Shown piece after piece: positions 23,726-34,600 of a stretch of 64,000 bases of DNA. The notes under the pieces are model-generated. The model searched no databases and was not told where the DNA came from. It saw nothing but the letters and a program-made list of their open reading frames with translations. The position numbers and the translations under genes were made by a program. The first letter of the stretch is position 1; every line of letters starts with the position of its first letter. This stretch comes from Aculops lycopersici (lineage: Eukaryota > Arthropoda > Arachnida > Trombidiformes > Eriophyidae), in assembly GCA_015350385.1 (NCBI GenBank), contig WNKI01000001.1:1667870-1731869 (forward strand), in the 5' to 3' direction.

Positions 23726-24505
23726 TCACCTCCGCTTCGCCATAAGCGAATTGTAAAACACAAATGAACAACTAGCTAACGAGATTAGGAGTAAAACACT
23801 TTGATTAGGCACCAAACTGGCTGAATGGTTGCAAAGGTCCGTGTAGCAATTGCACGATTCCATCATAATGGCAAATGTTCCCGATCTCTTCAGGCACATT
23901 GCCTTTCGATCCTTCTCCTCATGATCGTCAATGTAACCACAAGATCTAATAACTACTTTCTTGTGCTCAATATATTGAACAATCTTGCGGCAAACCTTCG
24001 CCGGCTTTCCAATTGCCTTCTCGCAATCGGTTTCCGTTACATTGTATCCGGTAAAATGTTCATCGCAAGCTGGATTGTCGACACTTGAGCAATGGTAGCA
24101 GTTGAGTGAGTAGACACCTTGAATGACCGAGAATAGAGTGATGATTACTATTAGTGATGTAAATGCAAAAAAGGCAAGCTTATTGAGGTTGATGATGTTA
24201 GATTGATTAAAGCTAACTCTACTATTACTACTACTACTACTAATAATAATTCTATTCATCTTCTTAGAGTGTATATTATTTCTTTTCGCTAATCGGCGTT
24301 CAATAATTGGTCTTGTCTCAATTATGAGAGACTCACTCATTAGAGTAAGCGTTGGAGTTGATTCAATTGTAGATTTAATCTTCATATTATTAGAGTTGAA
24401 ATTTGTTGCTGTTATATTTAGGTTGGGTTCTCTTAATTGTTGTTGTCTCCTTGAGCAACTATCGTGGTAGTGTGTTATTTTGTTCAGACGGGTGTATTTA
24501 GACAT
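23726..24505 (-). CDS. Ly6/uPAR three-finger domain protein
   Basis: A single frame of 259 residues. After a hydrophobic segment at about 108-130 comes the mature start LNCYHC, then ten cysteines in Ly6/uPAR order (136, 139, 147, 161, 172, 189, 204, 218, 220, 225), ending in the diagnostic CN pair (TDLCN). The pattern with IRSCGYI and SCNCYTDLCN resembles the arthropod Ly6 group (crooked, crimpled, atilla-type proteins), extracellular membrane-attached proteins often involved in septate junctions or channel regulation. A C-terminal hydrophobic tail (about 236-250) suggests GPI attachment, although it ends in the basic MAKRR. The first 107 residues are low-complexity and unusual for a secreted protein. 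An ATG at residue 83 (24259) leaves a more usual signal peptide, so the true start may be there. Confidence 0.85.
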   Translation of the reverse strand: MSKYTRLNKITHYHDSCSRRQQQLREPNLNITATNFNSNNMKIKSTIESTPTLTLMSESLIIETRPIIERRLAKRNNIHSKKMNRIIISSSSSNSRVSFNQSNIINLNKLAFFAFTSLIVIITLFSVIQGVYSLNCYHCSSVDNPACDEHFTGYNVTETDCEKAIGKPAKVCRKIVQYIEHKKVVIRSCGYIDDHEEKDRKAMCLKRSGTFAIMMESCNCYTDLCNHSASLVPNQSVLLLISLASCSFVFYNSLMAKRR

Positions 24506-27453
24506 GATATAAGTTGATGAAATCCAGGTAAAAGAATTGATAACACAAATTCTACTTGTTATTCCAGGATACTAATAGTAATTGTATGTCTCTCCAGGTT
24601 AGGTATTTTTGATAATAAAAGTCTAGAGGTTGGAATATTTTGACTTTAGAGTGATAGTTTGAGGGAGCAGAACAGTTTTAATGAGCTTTCCTTTGTGCAT
24701 TGGTTATGCCAATACAATTGAGTATCTTGGTTATGTATTCTTGAAAATTTTCTATTACCCACAGGCTCGCCGTCGTCGTCGTCTACGTAATTCCGTTTAG
24801 GAAATTGAATAAAAGTAGGGGATCTCTCTCTTTTTTGAAGCGGTGGTGTTAGTCTTTGCCGTCACCGTTGGTCTTAGTGCTGAGCTTTGGGGCTAGACGA
24901 GCGGAGCTAGGCGAGTGCGCGTTTGCTTTGATGGCGAGTATAGCGGCGAAGGCGCTAGAACTGACGGCAATGGCAGATTCGTGGGGCACATCAGCAGCGA
25001 GGGCAAGTAATGCAGCAAACAGTTGCACTAGAAGCGAGAGATTTGGGGACCACCAAGCGATGGCAGCGCCACCACTGCGGTATCGTATTTGTTCTCCGCT
25101 AGTGCCTGATGGCAAGCGAGTCGCGCTTAGCTTCGGCTGCCAACTCGCTCTCCCGGTCTCTCTCTCTCTCTCTCCCGCTCGCCAAGACTCAACTCGAAAC
25201 CATAGAGGCTAGACCCGCGCGCCTCTACACTGGCGCACGCCGTTGGCCGACTCGCGGGCCACCCCACTTCCTTCCCCTCTTTTCCTGTCCCCGTGTAGCG
25301 CTGCGTTGCACTAGCCGCCGCCGCCACCGCCAAGTGGAAAGAAAGTGCGCTTTGGAGCTCGCTGTGGCGCAAACTGGAGCCGATACTGTGCACTTCTCGT
25401 CCCCCATTTCGGTCGGTCGCTCTCTGGCTCTCTCTATCTTCATCGCCGGCATCGAGCGGCGGCAGCTTAGGAATACATTGAATCCAGGGCACATCCACCG
25501 CGTATAGTGCCATTCTATGGCGAGCCCAATGGCTGGCTTGTTGGCTGACTGCTTGCTGACTCGAGGTTCTGGAATCACGCTACTGGCAACGCACCTAGCG
25601 ACTCGCCAGCCTCCATTGGCAACACACAAACGCACACAATGCAAGGCACAATCTTGCTACAAGCTAGCTAAGCTAGCGGCTTAACACTCGAGTTGCGGGC
25701 CACCGACTGGCTGGCTTCGTATTGTCGGCCGTGGTCGCAGCGATCCGAGCAGCGAGTCGACACGACACCAAGCAAACCCCTCTATTTGCGTGGCAGTCAT
25801 AGGACGTGATGGCTTCGATGGTTGCAAAGGCCACCGCCACCAGTGATAGCCGGCGTTCGGTGCACCCGCCAACCGCTAGAGCGCAGTTGGCGGGTATATG
25901 TGAGCGCCTCGAGCTTTGGACACTGGAACACGGGAAGGGGGCGCGCATATGTGCGGCCCTATGCGCGCGTCGCCTCGAAGCAACGCGCGACATCGCCTTT
26001 CGTCTGGCTCCTTGTATGCTGGACAAGATGGCAAAAAGCACTACATTGTGAGACTGACTAGCCCACTGGCGAGCGACGTATGTGAGGCTGGAACTCGGTG
26101 GTTGAGTTTCATTCTCAATTGTATCCAAGTGCCAGACGAGCAGCAGCACTACAACCACCACGGCGGCGTTTGTGTGTTTGCCGCGCGGCACCGACTTCTT
26201 ACTCTCTATTCGCGGCCATAGGCAGCTCGTAAAGTGCTTCAGTCTCGATGGTGTAACTCGGAGTTGGCGTTGTTGTGATCGTCGTCTAGATGGTGGTGGT
26301 TGCAGTGGTGGTTGGTAGGCGTGCAAGCTAGAGACGGACCTGGAGACCGGCGACCATTGAGGCGGCGATAGAGGCCAATAACTCCAACAAGGTGGTCGTT
26401 TGGTTGCGTGTGCCCCTCTTACGGCAGCAGCAGTAGTAGTGGCTATAACGATGACTGTAACCTCGCCAGTCGCGGCTCGCTATGCCGGCAGCACCGTCTC
26501 ATCCAAGGTTATTGGTTGCGTTACGGTCCCCTTGTGTTTCGCCAGTGACGGCGGCGGCTTTATATTGTTGCCATACTCTAACTGCCCGAACGGATAGCTC
26601 CGAGTATGAATCTACCTAGACGAGCAACATTCAACAAACAGACGGTTGAATCTGCCAAGTGTACGGCAGCCGCCTGCAATGGTGGTCCTGCTTCAACTGG
26701 ATAGACTACAACAGAGTGTGGTGTGCCAATTATATTTTGCCTGCAAACAATAAATTACCCGCTTCGCCCGCCAAGAGGCCGGCTTGATGGAAGCTGCCAC
26801 TACTGCGGGCTGATAGGCTAACCAACTGGCAAGCTAGTTGGCCAACAAATTGCTCCCGTCTCGTCGCCTGGACAGCTATTTATCAAGCGGTGTGGATTAG
26901 CAAAGCGCGCAACGAGAGACTGGATGCTGCTGACCACCATGAGATTCAAACAATCTAGTCGACGAAAGTGACGCACCACTCACTCGGATTCAATTCAATT
27001 TAATGGTGCTAGTACAGTAGTGTCATTAATAACGTTCAATTGAACAAGTGTCCATCCCGAAGCACATGACGAGAGAAATTTGAGACGATCGCAACAACAT
27101 TGAACGAATCGCTCACTTGCATTTACATTTTCAACCTTATAGATGCTTTAGAATCGATCAATCTTTCTCCTCATTGCCACTGAAGTTAATCTTGTATGTT
27201 TAAAAACAACAACACGATTTGATGTAAAGGAAGCTGAGAGAATCCAGTGGCAACAAGCCTTAAAGACTGAGGTGTGCTTGTGTTTCTTGAAGATTTGATT
27301 TATTCAGGGTCATCATGATCGTAGCAGTAGTTTTACCATTGCAGTGTCTGTGGTTGCAGCGGCGGCTTCCGGTACAACGAGCAATCGGACAGGTTGAACG
27401 AAGCATGGTCAATCTAATAGTCATCTAATTCAATTTCCAGTTACACAGCCCAC
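24506..27453. other. GC-rich non-coding stretch
   Basis: From about 24.85 to 26.9 kb the sequence is richer in G and C and in CpG than its surroundings, and several overlapping frames (for example 25673-26326, minus) stay open in it. Their products are Arg/Ser/Ala-rich, start at non-ATG codons or overlap each other on both strands, so they are taken as by-products of composition. The stretch may hold promoter sequences of the Ly6 gene. No RNA gene was recognised. Confidence 0.5.
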
Positions 27454-30400
27454 TTACAGGGAAAAGAATTTTAAAAATGCTTGCGGTGTTATGGTCACGT
27501 GTTTTGGCACGAGATCCTCTCTCCTTCGCGATGTTCGTGCGTTGTTATTGTTGTTGCTATCACTGTTGTTGTTATTGTTCCTTGCTCGATTCTCATTGTG
27601 GCCAAGAATGTTTCTGATCCTATTGTTTAGTTGTTGCGCGTTTAAATCTCTCAAGGGAACTCGGGCACTCGAGTTATCAACATTGGCTCGTGAATCATCG
27701 GCCGGCGCTTGTCGATAGCCCATTGGGGGCGCAGCTCGCCCGACGGAAGCTGCCGTGAAGGGCGGCCGCGTTGCCGCTGAGGTGCTGGAGATAGGACATG
27801 TGCCGGAAGTTGGCTGCGCACTTGCAGCACCCTGGCACTCTTGGGCTCGGCTGTCAAAGTTTCGACTGAGCATGGCAACTGAGGGTCCAGCATTTCGATC
27901 GGAATTGCTGCTACTATTGTTGTTGTCATTGCTCGCTGTAATTTGGCCTTGGCTCATTGTAACGGTTGAGGTGGTTGCTGACTGATTCGAAGAGACAGCT
28001 GACGTTTCCACAGACTGGCGCCTATCACAATTGCAAATGTTTGCCGACGAACAGCCAAGCTCGTGTTGGTATACGGCACCACTACTGGCTGCAACATTTC
28101 TTCTGGTGGTAGCGACGTCATGTTGCTTGTAAGTTTGCTCTTTAGATTGATCAACACTAGCTCTTGCCTGAGCTAGCTCGTCCTCTTCCTCCTCATTTAT
28201 GATGCAAGGATGACCAAATGATTTCCAGAACAGACAGCGACAGTGGCGACATAGGAGAAGGCAGTCGGCGTACTCCTCTTTGAGATCGTATTTCCTGCAA
28301 GCGTACCATTTTGGCGGGTTTAAATTGGATGACCAAAGAGGAAAGGGGAAAGGTGAAATGTTAGTTGAGATGTCGGCGTTTTTCCGAGTGAAAGTATGTA
28401 AGCAAATCCTGAAATTTCTCGAAGTTACAGAAGTAAACATTCACTTTCTCCTGTATTGGTCCAAATCTGATTCTGCAAATGTTCAGCCTCCTCCCTAATG
28501 GTTCACATGACAGTAGCGAAAGACCATTCTGAAGGTGTGCCATTATAATCAGATAGCTAGTAGCAGCGTTAGCATAAAAAAGTTGCTCTTGATCATGTTT
28601 AGTATCATTAAGAAACCTCATGTTATGCCCGAGCTCAACAATTGCACTTTTGGGATCATGACCGGAAAACAAATGAGAAACATAATGACGCAAAAATTTG
28701 TGTCCATTATTTTATCAGGTGAGAGTCAATGAACGGTGCACCAACAGGTTTCCGTTTGAAATGCCTGTGCAAGAAGCTCAAACAACCAGCTCACCTGTGT
28801 CTTACCAACCCAATTATGCGCCTAGATCTTTATCATTCTTACCTGCATGAGCCGAACACATCAAGCTACTAAATGTAGCTTTATTGAGAGAGAGGCAATT
28901 TGGGGGTTTACTGTCACGCTTTGGCGGTTAACCGACCCACCAACAACCACTTGAAATTTAACAGGCTTGCAAGAAGCTTGGTTCGTTAGCATTAGAAAGA
29001 TCACATAAATTTGAAATACCAAGTAGCTGGCCGGCTCATGATTATTATTCAGTTGGATGGGTTACTGCGACCTTTTTATGAGAACTTGCCAAGATGGTCA
29101 GTTAAGTATGGACATGATGATTTACTTTCTCTCTTGGCTAACTAAAGATCTATGGGGATTGAACAGGTGACTCGAGAAAAAAAATCGAACAAAAACTAAA
29201 GTTAGGATAAATGAGAGTAGAAATTTAGACTACTTACTTTCTTAATTGATGAAAAACACGTTCCCAATCAATTTCCTGCAAACCCGGCCGATTGGTTGTG
29301 CTAAAACTTGGCACAGGTGGTTGAGACTGGCTGTCACCTAAAAGTTTGCCATCATTTTGGGTTTCAACTTGCTCGGCCCTTCCAGTCACCGTTGCTCTTG
29401 AGTTCCTATTAGCATTGCTACCGGCGCCATCACCACTAATAGATTCTCCAGTCTGACTAGATGATTCCATTTGAGCCGAGTCGTTTTGATTACCGCTGAC
29501 GTTGTCAAATTTACGTATGGTCTTGGTTACGTGGGATGATGATGGAGGTTGTTGCTGGTGGCCGCTAGTGGTCGTCTCTTGCGAGCTACGTCGCCTCCGA
29601 TGACTGGTTTGCTCAATTTGTTGCTTTGAAGTCGCTGGTTTTAAACCATTACCACTTCCGCTAATTTTCTTTGCGGACTTGATATTGCTTGAAGTAGTTT
29701 TGCTATGCTCAATGGGATTTCTAAAGCTACCCTTTCCATCGGCCGATGCGGTTCGTGCATACTTTATGCCCCGTTGGATTACTCTTTTAACGAGCGGCAT
29801 ATCACGGTTACTGAAGGCGGACTTCAATTGCTGTTCGGTGAAATGGTAACGACAAAGTCGTTTCCATATATATTGACTGTCTATCATTGAGCGCATCACA
29901 GGCGAAGCTTGGCCTGAGTTGACTAGATCGCGGTAGTCGTTCAAACGTAAAAGTATCTCACGAACCATTTCAACAGGCAGATTCTCGAATCTCGTCTTCG
30001 TCTCATCATTTGGCTACTCGTGCGTTTTGTGTGTATGTGTTGTGTTTTGTTAGCATTATTGAAGTTTTTGGCCACGGAAAGTTGTAAATTAGGTGGCATG
30101 GTGTAATGGGCAGTACATGGAAAAACTTTGGTCAGAATATGTCTGAATATTTACGCTGCAAGTCAATCGTCAATCATCAATCATAATCTACACGAACAAC
30201 GCATCATCGTAGCATTGCTGTGCTCAGGTAAACTTACCGGTGAAAGTTCAATCCCGTCGACAATTCTGCTTATTCTCTCTATCGTATCAAAATGCTGCTG
30301 CCACAAGGATGTGGAGCCGATTGGCCTACCCCAGCAATAATATTTCTGTATCGTTAGTTTCAGCTCGTTGAGAAGGTTGCGTAGAACATGTATATTGCGT

Positions 30401-31697
30401 TTGTTGCTTGAGACTGGTTGATGTTAAGAGTGATTTTTATAAATAGATGAAAGTTTAGGTGTTAGAGTTTTCTATTAGAGAGCAGAGTCGAGTCAAAAAG
30501 TCAATATAAATTTCACCATTGATGAGGCATGAAAAGTCAAATTTGATTCACAGCTAAGCTAAACTTACCCTCCCAAGCAACCTGTTCAAGCATATTGAAC
30601 AAAACTCGTGTGGCGCATCCACTTAACGAGGTGAGATTCTGTGTTATGAGCAGATGTAAAAGTTTGCAAATGTAATTAAAACGCCGGATATCGTGGATTG
30701 CGTTACAAAAGTCCAGCCGATAAAATGCCTCACTAATGGTATTGTACATGGCCACCTCTCTGGTTCTAACAGAGATTCGGCAATGTGGTGCAGTCTTGAC
30801 ATTGGATTCTTTGGTTTGTTGCTGGCTGGCGGCGTTGTAGTTCACCTCTTGGCCACTTGAGCATGAGCAACAAGTTGCACAAGGACCAAGTGGTTGCTGT
30901 TGTTGTTGTTGCTTCTGTTTGTAGTATTCATGAGTCTCCTCTAATCGATATTCATTTTTCACGATCGATTGGAGACCTCCCCCTTGTGAGTGACTAGATT
31001 GCTGTCGATCATCTACTCGTCTATTCATGTTTGGCGAAAGTGGCGGCGATAAGCTCGATACTGAGGAGGAGTCAGATGACGACGAGTCCGAGGATGAAGA
31101 TGTCGAGGAGCCTCGAAAATCAGAGATGCTTCTATTGAATCTAATCGGTCTACTTCCGCTTGGACTTTCCGATACCAATCTCGGTGGGTCGGGTGAAAGA
31201 CTTCTAGTGATTGATCTATGGCCTCGTGGACACTTGATGACATCCGGTTGAGCTTGATCAGATGCTTGCAGGTGGTGGTGGTGGCCACAGCAGGAGTATT
31301 GACCGTAGGGCGAGGAGATTATAATTGGATTCAAATTGTGACATGGACTTAGGGTCTTCTTTTGGGGCGTTCCCGTTGGCGAGATAGAGGGAGAGCTATC
31401 TGACTCGGAGCTCTTCTCGGAGCTTGAAAGACTATTGCGGCCATATGGACAACCGCGACCAGTTGGAGGCAGCTGTTGCTTATTAACATTCAATCTTGGC
31501 GATTCGTTGCCATTTTCACAGTTTTTAGCCATGTGCTGGCCAAACTCGGACCTGGGTGGCCACGAGCAGGCGGGATACTGGTGACAGGCGGGCGGATGTA
31601 GTTGTGACTCAATGATCTTCATTCGCTGCCAACCTAAAGCTTCAGTCTTGACCCAGGCCTCACCTGGCGAGCGCCAATCTCTTCCTATGAAAGGCAT
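27454..31697 (-). CDS. FBXO32: FBXO25/FBXO32 (atrogin-1) family F-box protein, expanded
   Basis: Four exons fit in frame: 31697-30569, 30413-30238, 30013-29238 and 28294-27454 (introns 155, 224 and 943 bp; phases 1, 0, 2; all GTAAG donors), giving about 973 residues. The protein is a substrate adaptor of SCF ubiquitin ligases. It starts MPFIGRDWRSPGEAW like atrogin-1. The conserved EAFYRLDFCNAIHDIRRFNY and LTSLSG region is at the end of exon 1. Exon 2 carries YYCWGRPIGSTSLW. Exon 3 opens with the F-box (FENLPVEMVREILLRLNDYR, from about residue 443) and QYIWKRLCRYHF. Exon 4 has the Cys/His cluster CLLLCRHCRCLFW...HPC and ends in TPQAFLKFFSL. Vertebrate members have about 355-367 residues. The excess is three Ser/Asn/Gln-rich inserts, in exon 1, late exon 3 and exon 4. 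The orthologue could be called FBXO25 or FBXO32, because arthropods usually have one. Confidence 0.9.
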
Positions 31698-34600
31698 TTT
31701 CAAATTGCCTCTAGTGACTTGTTTTGTTTCTTTTAATTTTTGACTAAATGTCTCTAGCTCTAGATAACCGACAGCTACCAGTTGATCCAGTCACTTAGAG
31801 TAAATAATTTTGCAGTGTAGTCGACAACACAGGTAGGCAGTGTAGATACTATAGCTATGAAGTGAAGTATAAGTGATGTGTAATGAAGAGCTCTTGCTGC
31901 CTGTTGCGTTACATTTGTTTCTGTTTTCCGCGATCGTGTTGTTATTGTTTTGTTGTATTCTATTTTAGTTATGCAAAGATTTTATCGTGATCTTTTTGTT
32001 GTTGCTTCAATTGAGTAGTCATGAGTTATGACAAAGTTGAATGCAATAGCATCGGGACCTTATCGACTCTGCTCGAGGATCTAATTCTTCTTCTTCTTCT
32101 TCTTTGACTCTTGTCTTCTTTGTTCTTTTGAAAATGGATGGTTCTAGGGTCTAGCCATAAGCTAGCTTCAGTCTGGTCTCTTGTTGTTCTTTTGATCTGA
32201 TGCAAATGTATTTCTCGCATCGGAGATTTGTACTTGGTGCCAATCAATTGATTGATTGATTGATATTTGTGGTGCGGGTGACGACTAATGCGACGAGCAT
32301 CAGCTAAAACAATTGGCTCGCCAAGAGTTTGCTTGAATGTCTGCCTTCATATGGTCTTTAACTTATATTTGTGGTTGACTCTTGTTCTGTTATTGATCGT
32401 GGTTTCAGTTGTTCGTAGAATAACTAACGTGAATGCTCTTGCGCTTGTTGCTCTTTTGAGTTGATCGATGATTTGAGCCAAATTTAGTGTTAGCTAAATG
32501 AGTTTAAAGGGCGAAGCTCGTTTGCGTATATCCGTATTGCAAGTTTCTCTATCTGTTATCCATTGTGTGCATTTGTCTCGCTCATTTGTTTTGCCCCAGA
32601 CTTCAACTGGGCGATTACCTCTACCTCGTGCAAATTTGCCCCTAATTAAACTTTTTTACGCGCGTGCTGAAATATTGCGCTTCCTATTGGCCTTATCGTA
32701 CCAACTAGCAAGTTTCGTCCCCTCGTTCGTTATCTAAATCGCTACCTGAGTGAAGGAGGTAAACAGAGAGGCAGACAGATAGACAAACTCACGCACCAAA
32801 CCATTAATCTGCCAAGTTTCTAGTTAGGTTGTTTCATTATTCAATTCGCACGAGCGCCAATAGCGAGTGAGTGTGTAGAGTTGAGTTTAGTTGAGTTTAG
32901 TTGAGCAGAGTTGAGTTGAGTTGAGTTGAGTTGAGTTGAGTTGAGTAAAAGTTTAAGCTAGTGAGTGTGAAACAAATTTTTAAAGCTTCCCATGGAAAGG
33001 TAAGCTCGGCGCGCGCAAATAGCAGCTTAGTGCGCAAATGTGGTACCTTAGCTAGAGTAGAGTGTAGACTGGATGCCAGTTTGGCAATGCAAATATAATA
33101 GCAACAACAACAAAAACCAATAATTCTCCAGCTAACTTCTTCCAGCTGCTGACTAAGTTTCCATATGCTAGTGTTGCGTTGTCTTTTCCGTCTCCTCGGT
33201 CTTGGTTGAAGTCGTCAGAGTAGTAGGGTTAATAATGATGAGTGTACAGTTCCAAGAGTCGACGGCGGTGACAATCATTCCTTTCTGTGGTGGCCGGCGC
33301 TTTGGTTGCTGATGTTGTCGTTGTTGTTGTCGACGCTTTGAGTTGCGTTTACTCTCGCTGGATCCTCACCCCCTTCGATCTGTCGTTTGCTCTAGCTCCA
33401 GCTAATATACCGAGACCCAACAAAAGTTACCGATAGCGAGCGAGTTTCTCTCCCAAGCCGCTACCTACGCTACACAAAATTCAACTGACTAGCTTGAAAT
33501 TAGTTTAGCCCAACGTTGTACTCCTTCCCACTCGTACGGAGTTTAGCTGAGGGATCGTTTGCAATCCTCTTTCTCTCGATCTCTTTAAGCCAGTCGCTAA
33601 ACGGTGAGCAACTTGGCGTTGGCGTTTGGTCTTGGCGAGGATGCTTAATATAATGAAGCGCGAGGAAGGCGAGCGACGATTGCATGTGATCCGCTCCTCG
33701 CTGTCTTGTGACGTAACCCGTTCAAAGTCCTCGTCTTAGTTTGCGTCGTCGTCGGCCGTCTAGAGAATGAAGCGACTTTACAAAGCTTGAGTGACCTGAG
33801 CTGCGATTGTGTTGGTCTTGCGCAATTATCCCAATAACTAATGCAGATGTTTCGCCTTGGAGGCCCCTCGAGGTGACGCTCAAATGAGTCACTCGTGCGG
33901 CGCGCAATGACAGTAGATTCTCCACGTTTTAGTCGCCTCCTTCAGTCTTGCACTCTGATCTCGTTGATGTTTTGCTTAGACTCTTTAGATGCTTTTCCCC
34001 AGTTGACTCTGTGTTGTCTCCTAATTGCGTTCCCAGTTTAACCCTGAACTTGACTCTTGTTGCTTGATGCTCGTTGCTGATGAAGTTAGAACTCTTCAAT
34101 TTTGCCTCAACTTCGAGTTTCTAAAAGTTTATTTCTCTCTTCTCCTTGATAATTTTGTTTCTCTCGTCAATAAGTTGGCTACAAACTTGAGGCCCAAAGT
34201 CAGCTGATTGTTCTGTTGGACGGCCCATGAGTGACGGGCAGCCAAAACCTTGTATTAAACACGATAGTGAAAACAAAAACAACAACAACAGTCGACCTGA
34301 GTTTTGGCTCGACTGCGTTGCTGGAAGTCAAACTGGTCTCTTTCACTAGCCCACTACACAACTAAACTCATCTGGCTTCTCAAGCCAAGGTGACGACTAC
34401 AACAAGCAAACTGGACGAACTGGACTCTCTTGAGTAGTTTTCTGGTTAGTTGCCACCGCCGATTACGGGCGAGTCTTGGATCTTGATAAAATATTTGCAA
34501 TTGTATTGCTGAAAGAAGATTGGAGGCATATTCACGGGTTCAAATGAGAATTTCCATGCTAAATTTGGCTGCTTGTCCAATCGCAATGGCTTTGGCTGGA

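Noticed and set aside
25673..26326. 217-codon minus-strand frame in a GC-rich stretch
   Set aside because: Composition is Arg/Ser/Ala-rich, it overlaps equally open frames on the other strand, has no domain, and GC richness alone lowers stop-codon frequency.
30090..30120. tRNA A-box-like TGGTGTAATGGGC
   Set aside because: No B box follows within the needed distance, and it lies in an intron of the F-box gene.
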